A stretch of DNA of 64,000 nt from Pichia kudriavzevii (taxonomy: Eukaryota > Ascomycota > Pichiomycetes > Pichiales > Pichiaceae): assembly GCF_003054445.1 (NCBI RefSeq), contig NC_042506.1, forward strand, positions 1,495,501 through 1,559,500. The letters are read 5' to 3'. The notes beneath the pieces are model-generated. The model was given only the letters and a program-made list of their open reading frames with translations, was not told where the DNA came from and did not search any database. Positions within the stretch are counted from its first letter, which is position 1. Each line of letters starts with the position of its first letter. The position numbers and the translations under genes are program-made. Below are positions 34,659-43,791 of this stretch, piece after piece.

Positions 34659-37600
34659 TTACTCTGAAGAGCTACTTTCAGGGTTTTCAGTGAACAGGAC
34701 CGGCACAATTCGCTTCAACTCGAGGTTCTGATGCAATTGCTCGTTGCATAGATCATATGTAGCGTGTTCAGGCCATTTTAATTTGTTATTGAACTCACCA
34801 AGGGTAGTATCATGAAACTTATACATAGAGCAGTAGCTATATGCATACCAAAGTTCCTTAAGGTGTCTATCTTTTGCCCATGCATGGATAAACAGAGAAT
34901 GATAATCGGAGTAGCGTTGGATTTTAAAAACTAGTTCCTGGTAACTACCACTAAACAAATCACCAACACCATGTTTTAAATCATACAACTCTAAGTATGA
35001 ACCAATTCCTTCAAACATTTCAATACAGGGATCGTAAAAGTAATATTCAAATGGAATAATTTTCATACATTTATCAAATGGTCTTAGTAACCTGTCATAA
35101 GTAATATCAATAGTCATCAGCTTAGTGTATGTTAAAAATTGCCAAACATTTTTAATAGCAGATATTATTTTGTGATAATTTTTTTTGAATTTATCTTCTA
35201 ATTGTCTAATGAAGTATATATGACTTAGGTTAAATGGCTTTATCTTAACTTCATCAATCTGGATTTTTTTTTGTAAGAATTGTTTCGCACTACCAGGCTC
35301 ACAAAGCTCTAAAACTAGGTCAAAATAGCTGTCATCATGAAAATCCGGAATCACCATGGCATCGACAAATTCATCATAATTCCCACGATTGTCATATTTA
35401 ACCATTCTTTCGAACATTTGAACATTACGAACATGATACAGAGGACCAAATGTATCAAGCTCAGAGTCAAGGAGTCTTTCATGGCTAAAAGTGAATTCAT
35501 TGGGAACGTCACATTCTGGATTCTCAAAAGTATCAACAATAAGTTCATCACTATCTGAGTCATTGGAAAAGGCAGCTCTATGTAGATTTACTAGAGTATT
35601 TTCGAGAACTAGGGACCTTGAACAGGGGACACTATGATTGATTTCAGCATCAGTTGGGATTGAGACAGGAGGAGCAACGGGAAGGGTAATAGGAGGCGTT
35701 GTCGAAGCTGAGACAGAAGTGGCAAAAGAGACCGCATCAGAAGCTGTATCATAACGGGTATCACAAGTGGAAACATAAGGGATGCCAGCTTTAGAAACAA
35801 CAGGAGATAAAGACATAGAACCATCAACAGAGACGGACTTGTAAACAGACGTGGAAACAGACTCAGAATCAGCAAAAGAAACAGACTGGGGTATAGACTT
35901 GGAACGAGCAGGAGAAACAGACTTGGAAACAGACTCAGAATCAGCAAAAGAAACAGACTTGGAAACAGATTTGGAACGAGCAGGAGAAACAGACTGGGGT
36001 ATAGATTTGGAATCAGCAAACGAAACAGACTTGGAAACAGACTCAGAATCAGCAAAAGAAACAGACTTGGAAACAGATTTGGAACGAGCAGGGGAAACAG
36101 ACTTGGAAACAGACTCAGAATCAGCAAAAGAAACAGACTGGGGTATAGATTTGGAATCAGCAAACGAAACAGACTTGGACACAGACTCAGAATCAGCAAA
36201 AGAAACAGACTTGGAAACAGACTCAGAATCAGCAAAAGAAACAGACTTGGAAACAGACTTGGAACGAGCAGGAGAAACAGACTTGGAAACAGACTCAGAA
36301 TCAGCAAAAGAAACAGACTTGGAAACAGATTTGGAACGAGCAGGAGAAACAGACTGGGGTATAGATTTGGAACGAGCAGGGGAAACAGACTTGGAAACAG
36401 ACTCAGAATCAGCAAAAGAAACAGACTTGGAAACAGATTTGGAACGAGCAGGGGAAACAGACTTGGAAACAGACTCAGAATCAGCAAAAGAAACAGACTT
36501 GGAAACAGACTTGGAACGAGCAGGAGAAACAGACTTGGACACAGATTTGAAACGAGCAGGAGAAACAGACTGGGGTATAGATTTGGAACCATCAGAGGAA
36601 ATGGACGTGGAAATTGTAGGGACGCCGGAAGGGACGCCAGAAGGGACATCGGAAGGAACAGTAGAAGTAAAAACAGAAGTTGAAACAGTAGGGGAAGCTT
36701 CATCAACGTTCGAAATAGGGGAAGAAATAGGCTCACTGTTTTCGGCTATAACCACTTGATTATCGATACATGAGTTTTTTGTACTCTTTAAAGTAAGTCC
36801 AACTACTTTACCAAAACGATCATAGTTGATCGGATCAGATTCACGACAGTTATTAGTCTCCACTGCTGTATAAGTAAAGGGAACCATAACCTTGAAGTAT
36901 CTCTTAAATTCTTTTTTAACATGTTTTGGAACATCGTTGTTTCTAAGTTCGGCTATATGGTCGTAAGTTCTAACTAACTTATTTTTAATACAACCAATTT
37001 TTTTAAGAGCCTTACATTCTTTGGGAGGATTACAACGATTTTCCAAAGATACGTTTGCTAAGTATTCCGATGCCGACTTCAAAACTTGATTGTAATCAAC
37101 TAGCTCATATTTATCAGGAATATTCAGCGCTTTAGAAGAATTAATATGACGTTCAATCAGTATCTCAAGAAGGTTTTCAAATTTCTCAACCATCTTTATC
37201 ATTTTAGATAAAACATCTCTAGTAACAGGTCCCTCGGATTTTCCTTTCATAGGGCTGGTATTTGAATTTGGTACTAATTTCGTAGTATTTCCAGATGGAA
37301 AATCACCTCTAGGTATAACAAGATTGAATTGAACCTCTTGAGGTGTAACAGAGACTAGTTTCATGACAGTAGCTTCTAAAATTTTAGATGTGGATACCCG
37401 AATCCTTATTTGATCAACAGTATTAGCTTCATAATTAGTAAAACATTCGTCATTGATACTTTGAATAACTTCCTTCATTCTTTTACCAACAATTTCCACA
37501 AACATATTTTCAACTAATACATCTCTTTCAACTTCTTCTGGTGTGATTCTAACAGCTTTCAAGCCCAGTTGATCTCTAAATTCCACCTTAATAGCATCTG

Positions 37601-39047
37601 AAAACCTGTTCATAACCGATTTCCATTTTTTTGTCTTTAATCTATGCCTATAACAATCAACTAAATACTCTTGTGGTATAAGCTTTGTATAATATTTTTG
37701 TACAACATCAAAATCCACTGATAGTTTTGGAAATGACCAACCGTATCTAATTGGATCACCAGCATCATGAAACATTTTTGTGTAATCACTTGAACATTGG
37801 AAACTAACATATGTATATAGAAACTTGTAAAAACTATGTGGATGGTTACTCTCAACCATCATAGCAGCATGACTCCAGGTAGACATTAAGTAAAGCCTAT
37901 TTGTAATTATTGTCTTGGATCTTTGATCTTCAACAAATTTCCTAATTGCAAATTTGGAAATAAAAGCCAATTCCTTTCTAAATTCACCATAAAAACTGTA
38001 AGGAGTAACCTCAATTTTTTCGATCATTTTATTTAATTCAGGGAAATTAATTCCCCTCGCATCCTTGAGCAATTGGTTCAGCTTTGATAAGATTGACAAT
38101 TTTTCATCATCTTTTTGATAAGGTTCAATTGTAGTAGAGTCACCAATAATTCTATGTTTGGATTTTTTACAATTATTTGATTTCTTAAAAACATTTCTCA
38201 AATCTTTAATTTTTTCCCTCTTTTTGGCGAGCGAGATTAGTTTTCTATTCCCATGGTTCCTTTTATCTAGTTCAACTTTTGATTCAAGAATCTTAGAGTT
38301 GTACCTCAAGCATTGACCAGCAATTAATAAATGAGTAAACTCTTCATAAGTTGTGATTCCATCCATTTGGAATAACATGAAATCATCAGAATATAAATAT
38401 TCTATAGTTTCATATTCATTTAACTGAAACTTAAAACATGTCTTATTCATATCATCAATTTTATGTAATGAGAAATGCGACATTGTGATATCTCGTACTT
38501 GGAACTTTTCCTTGAAACTGTTGATAAGTTTGGTATGTTTTGCCCTTGCAAAGGGAACAATACCAGACCCATCATTGAAGGACATGATAAGGTTCAGCAG
38601 TTTAATAGCCCTATCATGAGGTTGGAACAATTTAATAAATTCGTAATAATTATGCAAAGAAAACCGCCATAAAAACTTAGGATTGTCAATATAAGCCTTG
38701 ACTTCTTCAAGAGAAGGCAAGAAGTTATCTGGGGTTAGTTTATAAATTGCAGGTTGAATAAGATTGATATTAACCAAACATTCAATGGAGTATCTGATGA
38801 TACACCATCTCATAAGCATGTAAGCTTGCCTTTGTAGAATCGTATAAGCCTTAACTTCCAAGTCTTTTGTTTTAAAGCCATGGTAGTTAGAATTACGTGC
38901 TTCAATAAACTGGGTAGTGCCAAAGATGGTCAAAGCAGTGTTTGGCTCTTCAGAGAGAGGTTTGGTAGCATTAATTGAAATATGGTGGAAAGTGGATGGT
39001 CTAGACCAAAATGGGGTAAAAGTAGGGATATCGAAAATGACACGCAT
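34659..39047 (-). CDS. Large protein of unknown family with charge-alternating 12-residue repeats
   Basis: 1462 residues; I do not recognise it. The N-terminal 560 residues look globular and helical, rich in Phe/Tyr/Lys, with a basic patch near 275-310 (KKREKIKD, KKSNNCKKSKHR). Residues 560-820 are mixed. At 823-1062 there are 20 gap-free repeats of 12 residues of the type S-V/I-S/P-K/Q-S-V-S followed by PARSK or FADSE. Nine units carry SPAR, a full CDK consensus; eleven carry SFAD, a casein kinase II consensus. A second ordered, aromatic-rich domain fills 1140-1462 and ends in SSSSE. No signal peptide or membrane segment is evident. The ATG at 39047 begins MRVIFDIPTF. The repeat region is open in three frames, but only this frame continues through ordered flanks. 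Probably a lineage-specific or fast-evolving protein. Confidence 0.85.
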   Translation of the reverse strand: MRVIFDIPTFTPFWSRPSTFHHISINATKPLSEEPNTALTIFGTTQFIEARNSNYHGFKTKDLEVKAYTILQRQAYMLMRWCIIRYSIECLVNINLIQPAIYKLTPDNFLPSLEEVKAYIDNPKFLWRFSLHNYYEFIKLFQPHDRAIKLLNLIMSFNDGSGIVPFARAKHTKLINSFKEKFQVRDITMSHFSLHKIDDMNKTCFKFQLNEYETIEYLYSDDFMLFQMDGITTYEEFTHLLIAGQCLRYNSKILESKVELDKRNHGNRKLISLAKKREKIKDLRNVFKKSNNCKKSKHRIIGDSTTIEPYQKDDEKLSILSKLNQLLKDARGINFPELNKMIEKIEVTPYSFYGEFRKELAFISKFAIRKFVEDQRSKTIITNRLYLMSTWSHAAMMVESNHPHSFYKFLYTYVSFQCSSDYTKMFHDAGDPIRYGWSFPKLSVDFDVVQKYYTKLIPQEYLVDCYRHRLKTKKWKSVMNRFSDAIKVEFRDQLGLKAVRITPEEVERDVLVENMFVEIVGKRMKEVIQSINDECFTNYEANTVDQIRIRVSTSKILEATVMKLVSVTPQEVQFNLVIPRGDFPSGNTTKLVPNSNTSPMKGKSEGPVTRDVLSKMIKMVEKFENLLEILIERHINSSKALNIPDKYELVDYNQVLKSASEYLANVSLENRCNPPKECKALKKIGCIKNKLVRTYDHIAELRNNDVPKHVKKEFKRYFKVMVPFTYTAVETNNCRESDPINYDRFGKVVGLTLKSTKNSCIDNQVVIAENSEPISSPISNVDEASPTVSTSVFTSTVPSDVPSGVPSGVPTISTSISSDGSKSIPQSVSPARFKSVSKSVSPARSKSVSKSVSFADSESVSKSVSPARSKSVSKSVSFADSESVSKSVSPARSKSIPQSVSPARSKSVSKSVSFADSESVSKSVSPARSKSVSKSVSFADSESVSKSVSFADSESVSKSVSFADSKSIPQSVSFADSESVSKSVSPARSKSVSKSVSFADSESVSKSVSFADSKSIPQSVSPARSKSVSKSVSFADSESVSKSVSPARSKSIPQSVSFADSESVSTSVYKSVSVDGSMSLSPVVSKAGIPYVSTCDTRYDTASDAVSFATSVSASTTPPITLPVAPPVSIPTDAEINHSVPCSRSLVLENTLVNLHRAAFSNDSDSDELIVDTFENPECDVPNEFTFSHERLLDSELDTFGPLYHVRNVQMFERMVKYDNRGNYDEFVDAMVIPDFHDDSYFDLVLELCEPGSAKQFLQKKIQIDEVKIKPFNLSHIYFIRQLEDKFKKNYHKIISAIKNVWQFLTYTKLMTIDITYDRLLRPFDKCMKIIPFEYYFYDPCIEMFEGIGSYLELYDLKHGVGDLFSGSYQELVFKIQRYSDYHSLFIHAWAKDRHLKELWYAYSYCSMYKFHDTTLGEFNNKLKWPEHATYDLCNEQLHQNLELKRIVPVLFTENPESSSSE
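35862..36581 (-). repeat. In-frame tandem array, 20 x 36 bp
   Basis: Twenty consecutive 36-bp units with no insertion or deletion encode the 12-residue repeats of the large unknown protein. Three unit types mix in irregular order: SVSKSVSFADSE, SVSKSVSPARSK and SIPQSVSPARSK, with hybrids. The bases are highly similar between units, which points to recent duplication or gene conversion. Confidence 0.95.
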
Positions 39048-39979
39048 AATAAGGGAGGAACAAAGACGGATTACTTTAGGGTGGCAGACTTATAGATGAA
39101 ATCTGCAGAGGGCGACGTAAAAACTATAGATATATAACCTTTAAATCGCAGATGGGTGTAGGGGTGGATTTAAGAGAAGAAAAAAGCAGAAAGAAGCAGA
39201 AGAAGTGGAACAAGAACAAGGGCAAGAACAACAACAACAACAACAAAAGCAAAAGAAGGATCAACATACCAAGGATAAGTTCACGATGGGAGCAAAACGA
39301 GCAAACAGGGCAACATGAGAGATATTAAAGAAGAAACTCTAGAAAAGGGAGCAAATAAGGAAAACCACAGTACTTCTTCACTAAGCAAAGAAACGGGGAC
39401 ATTTCTACTGCTGTAAACACAAACACAAACACAAACTCAAAATTTGGTTTGAACCTTTACTAAGGATCATGAAAATAGGAATCTCAAAATCAATTTCTCA
39501 ATATGATTTCCTAATTGGGCAGTTTCGCAGCTACCATTTTCATTGAGGTTGCTAACAGAACAATGCAATAGTTGTATTGCTTGACCAAATAGTAGCTGTC
39601 GTCGTGATAAATAGAGAGTAACCTAAGTTTTGACTTGCATGCTGTTTGCCGGGCACCTCCAAGACGTGACTATAGATTAATTTGTTTGGTTTCCCTGAGA
39701 AACAGTAAACAGTGACCTACAACTTCCCAGTTTTACCTCTTCCTGAGAGTGTTTTGACTGTTCTTTCTTCCAAGTACGCAAGCTGACATCCAAGAACCGC
39801 AGAGACAGGCTCCCCCAGTTATGCGAAAGAAATCCTTAATAAAAATCAATAAATTCTAACGTGCTCCACTGTGCCAAAATGGAGCTACTCTATACAGCTT
39901 AAACATTTCTCATATAAAGTTGATTTGTACTCTTGACAACCGCTAGTTCGGTACTGCAATGACTGTTAAGGGATATGAC
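39048..39979. promoter_or_regulatory. Upstream region of the large repeat protein and AIM3 3' flank
   Basis: 932 bp between two minus-strand genes. It is A-rich on the plus strand just upstream of the ATG, with AAC triplets at about 39227-39245 and AAACAC repeats at 39416-39437. Near 39497-39512 the string TTTCCTAATTGGGCAG resembles an LTR motif elsewhere in the window, but the match does not extend. Confidence 0.45.
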
Positions 39980-42016
39980 TTATGCAAAGTTTAGGTTTCC
40001 CAACTTTGCTTGAAGTTCCTTGATATGGTTGCCATGTGCACTACTTTTTGGTGCTATAGGAGGTTTCTGGTTACCAGTATCGGAAGACGGAACTGCAGAC
40101 GCAAGAGATGAGGGTTTGACGGGTTTTGGAGGCTTCTGCTTAAGTTGGTTGGGTTTGGTAGGTTTAGCAGGTGGTGTTTTCTTCTTCACAGTATCGGTTT
40201 TCGGAGCATCTTCCTGTCTACAAGAGTAGCCTTGCTGTATTTGGGCTTGGGCTTGTGTCATGCTAGCACTAGAAGTATTTTGCTCTAACGGAGAAGGAGT
40301 TTTCATTGGCTCACGTGCGCTCAAGCTTGCGGGTTGATTTGAAATCGGATATGACAGAACATTTTGAGAAGTTTCAGATACACCTACTGGTTCTGGTGCT
40401 ACCATGTTTAACATAGGAGGGGAGTCCGTCTTGCCTGAGGTTGACTTTTGTCTATACGGTGGAGGAGGGACGGCACTTTTCATGCCTATCTCTGAATTCC
40501 GATGCATAGGCGGCGGCGGCTGAATTTGCGAAATTTCAGGTAAACTGAAGGGCTTGGCGACAGAAGGTTCACTATCTAGCGCATGTAAAACACCCTGAGC
40601 AGGATCGGGTGTGGGTTCTGGTGTAATTGAAGCATTTGGAGTCAATGAATTTGCTCTTGTGTTCGACTTGAAACTCTCAATGCTTTTACTGGTGGACTCT
40701 CTCGCCTTTTGTAATGAGGCTTCCTTGATTTGCTTCAAACGTTCTGCCTCTTGTTTTTTACGTGTCATATATGCATCTTCATCTTTTGTCAAACGGGCAC
40801 GAGGAGGAGGTGCCCCAAACTTGGTTATGTCAAATTCCATAAGGTTTGTTTTGAATTTAGGCTCCGTAATTTTAGCTTCACCATGTGGTAGGGTGGACTC
40901 TTCAGAAAAAGAGGTAGAACGTGTTCCTTCAGTATTTCCACCTTCTACACCACCAGGGTAAACAGGAGTTCTAACTGGTGGAGATGGAACCGATGTGTTT
41001 GGTACTTGGTATGTATTGAGTGAAGTTGTACTTGTTCCAGGAGCAGAGATGGGTTGATATTGTTGTTGAAAGTTTGCAAGCTGTTGTTCTACCATTGGAG
41101 GTTGTTGTTGTTGTTGATGATGATGATTAGCTTGCAGATAAAGAGGTTGTTGTGCTTGTGTTGCAGAACTTTGTATGGATCCTGGAACTACGGATGGCTG
41201 TTGATAGCTCGAACAGGTTTGCTCTCTGAGCGGAGGAGGGGGTTGTTGATGTTCGACACTTTGAATTGATTGTTGATACGGCGATTGCTGTACTTCTCCA
41301 GAGGGCGTGTGTGGATAAGCCACATTAATATGTTGTTGTTGGTACTGATAGGTTGGTTGTCTTGAATATTGTACAGGTTGTTGTACAGGTTGCTGATAAC
41401 CCGGATAGCTTTGGTCTCTTGCTGGAGGAGGTGGAGGTGCTGGTGCTGATGTGGATAAAGAAAGTTGGTTAGTTGACGTATCCACTCCTCTAGGTGGTGG
41501 AGGAGGGTATGCGGGATTAACCGAAGGTTGCTGATAGCCGGAATAGTTTTGATCTCTAGGAGGAAGAGATTGCGTTTGCGGTTGCACATTTACAGAGTAT
41601 TGCTGTTGAGATGGATATTGCACCTGTAGTGGCTGATCGTGTTGTTGTTGTTGTTGAGGGGGTTGATGATATGGGTTATTGTAGTCAACCAAATTTGGAG
41701 GTTGAGATTGAGCTGCCATATGTGGCTGATACTGCTGTTGTTGTACCATATGTGAGGCACCCTGAGTACCATACGCTGCAACATGCTTTGGAGGAGGGGG
41801 GAATGATTTTGGGTCATCCCTTGCTGCTGGCATGTATCCTTCCTCAACCTGATGTGAATCTTGTTCTTCGGAAGGAGCAGCATTAGATTTTGAGTTGTGG
41901 TTCTTATATGCCGAATATCCCGCCTTTGAGACAGCTTTCGTTGCCTTTCCAGCACCCTTCAGAACAGAGATACCACCTGCTTTGATCGAGTCCTTGTGAT
42001 TGTCCCAAAACGACAT
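39980..42016 (-). CDS. AIM3: AIM3-like actin-patch protein
   Basis: 678 residues. The N-terminus MSFWDNHKDSIKAGG, then KGAGKATKAVSKAGYSAYK, closely follows yeast Aim3 (MGFWDNNKDS, GYKTYK). The rest is low complexity, rich in Pro and Gln with many proline runs (PPPPP, PPPPAR) that suit SH3 partners such as Rvs167. Near 405-415 the phrase EFDITKFGAPPPRARLTKDED is a conserved short block of the family (shown here in part: FGAPPPR). The C-terminus is Lys/Pro-rich and ends in ELQAKLGNLNFA. Aim3 associates with cortical actin patches. The gene is divergent from the IML3-like gene, 166 bp between starts. Confidence 0.88.
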   Translation of the reverse strand: MSFWDNHKDSIKAGGISVLKGAGKATKAVSKAGYSAYKNHNSKSNAAPSEEQDSHQVEEGYMPAARDDPKSFPPPPKHVAAYGTQGASHMVQQQQYQPHMAAQSQPPNLVDYNNPYHQPPQQQQQHDQPLQVQYPSQQQYSVNVQPQTQSLPPRDQNYSGYQQPSVNPAYPPPPPRGVDTSTNQLSLSTSAPAPPPPPARDQSYPGYQQPVQQPVQYSRQPTYQYQQQHINVAYPHTPSGEVQQSPYQQSIQSVEHQQPPPPLREQTCSSYQQPSVVPGSIQSSATQAQQPLYLQANHHHQQQQQPPMVEQQLANFQQQYQPISAPGTSTTSLNTYQVPNTSVPSPPVRTPVYPGGVEGGNTEGTRSTSFSEESTLPHGEAKITEPKFKTNLMEFDITKFGAPPPRARLTKDEDAYMTRKKQEAERLKQIKEASLQKARESTSKSIESFKSNTRANSLTPNASITPEPTPDPAQGVLHALDSEPSVAKPFSLPEISQIQPPPPMHRNSEIGMKSAVPPPPYRQKSTSGKTDSPPMLNMVAPEPVGVSETSQNVLSYPISNQPASLSAREPMKTPSPLEQNTSSASMTQAQAQIQQGYSCRQEDAPKTDTVKKKTPPAKPTKPNQLKQKPPKPVKPSSLASAVPSSDTGNQKPPIAPKSSAHGNHIKELQAKLGNLNFA

Positions 42017-42182
42017 TGTGTTCTGAATGAGTGAAAATAATATAGAGATTCACCTTATAGTGAGATGGAGATATGCAAATTAGAAAATCATGATCGCTTT
42101 TTTATTATTATTATATCAACACCCGTTTTGTTTACCTAAACCTGTTATGGATAATGTACCATGCAATCTATAAAATACGCAA

Positions 42183-43043
42183 ATGTCTAAGATACTGATC
42201 AACAAGAGCTTTAGATGCTACACTGTTACTCCGCTATCCATCGAACCGAACAAAATAATTGATGAGTTGTGCAGTGAGTTTTCGCCAACATCAACACGTC
42301 TTCTAACCAGATTAGCGGAGGCCATTATTGAAAGTGGACTATACATGGGTACCCGAACAACAAGTGGATCTGGACTTATACCAGCCCATTCGAAACTTTA
42401 CGAAGGCGGGAGGAGCACTGCCGATCCACCAAACTTAGCTACTGTTAGAAGTATGCTTGAAGTCAAGGTGAAAATTGACGAGTTCCAGGAGAGTGTTGAA
42501 GTTAATGATGGTGAGTTAAGGACAGGGCACTATCGGTTCCATCTACCCTTAATACTTCGTCCACAGATAGCTGTGCTAGTGCAGAGCAGGGAGAAGCTGA
42601 TGTTTATGTTTCATGGGCATCCTATATTTATACCGGTTTTTCTGAAATGCATGCAAGACATGGATTGTGCAACCAGTAAGATTGAAATAACGGGTGAACA
42701 GATATATAGAGCTCTTGACTGGTCTCTGGAGGCGGACCAGGTTGATTCTATTGGAGATGTGAAACTCGGGTATGCTACCGGGACCACGGGGATGGTTTTC
42801 AAAACAAAAGATATTCGAAAGTTGAAAAGTGTAGATGAATATAGAGATATTATACAAAGAGAGACGGCGATTGATGTGGGGAAACTGGCCGTTTCTTCGA
42901 TGGAATGCCAAAGTTATTCCCTGTGGAAGGATGGGAAGGTTCTATTTACAGATTCCATGTCACATTTAGGACATTCTCGGAAGGAAGAAAAGGGAGACAA
43001 GAGGTTGAGCGTATGGTACATAATCCGTCTATTGACCCTGTAG
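42183..43043 (+). CDS. IML3: Probable kinetochore protein, CENP-L/Iml3/Fta1 family
   Basis: 286 residues. The opening LINKSFRCYTVTPLSI matches the CENP-L/Fta1 N-terminal pattern (a Trp/Phe-Arg-x-Tyr-x-Val-x-Pro-Leu phrase). Further parallels are a beta-rich stretch with EVKVKIDEF, the phrase VKLGYATG near 196-203 recalling the SLDISYAI / LALGYGN region, and a C-terminal block of the form small residues then DGKVLF near 250-256, as CENP-L has DGKIKIL. CENP-L/Iml3 pairs with CENP-N/Chl4 in the inner kinetochore (CCAN). All this was judged by eye from remembered sequences, so it is a candidate only. Its last 15 bases overlap the end of ISA2 on the other strand. Confidence 0.5.
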   Translation: MSKILINKSFRCYTVTPLSIEPNKIIDELCSEFSPTSTRLLTRLAEAIIESGLYMGTRTTSGSGLIPAHSKLYEGGRSTADPPNLATVRSMLEVKVKIDEFQESVEVNDGELRTGHYRFHLPLILRPQIAVLVQSREKLMFMFHGHPIFIPVFLKCMQDMDCATSKIEITGEQIYRALDWSLEADQVDSIGDVKLGYATGTTGMVFKTKDIRKLKSVDEYRDIIQRETAIDVGKLAVSSMECQSYSLWKDGKVLFTDSMSHLGHSRKEEKGDKRLSVWYIIRLLTL

Positions 43044-43574
43044 TTTATCAAAGTCAATATCAAATGAAGACCCACAACCACAACTAGATTTTGTGTATGG
43101 CGATTCAACAATCTTGAAGCCTTCTCCAATTAACTGTTTCACGTAATCAATTTTGGAGTCTCTCATGATTTCTAATGCATCTTTGTCAACTATAACTTTA
43201 CCGCCGTCTCTCTCAAACAATGAGTCGTTGTTTTCCTCACTGAACTCGGATAAGTCTGTGATTTTTAAATCATACTGGAATCCATGGCACCCACCAGATG
43301 ATACAACAAGCCGAAGGGCCAGATCGTCCTTGTTTTCCTCCTCTGCCAGCTTGGTGAGTTTCTTAGCCGCCGATTCTGTGAGTGCGATGTGGAGCGGAAG
43401 GTTGTTATTATCTGACAGTTGGGGGTTTTTAACCTTGGTTAGGGAAAAATCATCAGCCGTCAACGAAGACGCCTTCAATGCCCAAGGGTGGATTGACGAG
43501 GTGAAGGGGCGGGATGAAATCGAGACAGCCCTTTTAGCAGGTATGATTGTACTTCTAATTACTGTTTTGAACAT
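43029..43574 (-). CDS. ISA2: Mitochondrial iron-sulfur assembly protein ISA2
   Basis: 181 residues. The basic, Ser/Arg-rich N-terminus suits mitochondrial import. The A-type carrier domain spans about 61-178, with SSGGCHGFQYDL (Cys96) and SSCGCGSSF (Cys165, Cys167), the three conserved cysteines. GGCHGFQY fits Isa2 better than Isa1. With Isa1 and Iba57 it supports 4Fe-4S cluster formation for aconitase, lipoate synthase and others. A longer frame reaches back to a TTG at 43664; the ATG at 43574 gives the normal presequence. The stop codon lies inside the 3' end of the convergent IML3-like gene. Confidence 0.93.
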   Translation of the reverse strand: MFKTVIRSTIIPAKRAVSISSRPFTSSIHPWALKASSLTADDFSLTKVKNPQLSDNNNLPLHIALTESAAKKLTKLAEEENKDDLALRLVVSSGGCHGFQYDLKITDLSEFSEENNDSLFERDGGKVIVDKDALEIMRDSKIDYVKQLIGEGFKIVESPYTKSSCGCGSSFDIDFDKLQGQ

Positions 43575-43731
43575 TTCACGGAGAGAGGGCCTGTAGTCTA
43601 CTGTGTGGTAGGAAAATACATGTATATAAGATACAGTTGGAACCAATGTCAGATAAAAGCTCAATTACAAATCAACAGTTTGCCGCTCAATGTGTACATT
43701 ATTTTATTTTAATGAGAACCGTTAAAGCACC

Positions 43732-43791
43732 ATAGCACATCACGTGACATCGCCATACAGTCTAGCGTGCGTATGTCACGTGATGTGCTAT
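43732..43791. promoter_or_regulatory. 19-bp perfect inverted repeat with TCACGTGA cores
   Basis: Left arm 43732-43750, ATAGCACATCACGTGACAT, is the exact reverse complement of 43773-43791, with a 22-bp loop. Each arm contains TCACGTGA, a match to the Cbf1 consensus RTCACRTG. It sits upstream of ISA2 and its right arm overlaps the FUN26 stop codon. It could be a paired Cbf1 site for ISA2 or a hairpin at the FUN26 3' end. Confidence 0.7.

Noticed and set aside
35609-36736. 375-codon minus-strand frame rich in Leu/Phe/Pro
   Set aside because: Same repeat read in a shifted frame; it has no context outside the array.
35851-36759. 302-codon plus-strand frame rich in Glu/Thr/Asp repeats
   Set aside because: It lies entirely within the tandem array of the minus-strand gene and has no ordered flanks; it is a by-product of the stop-free repeat unit.
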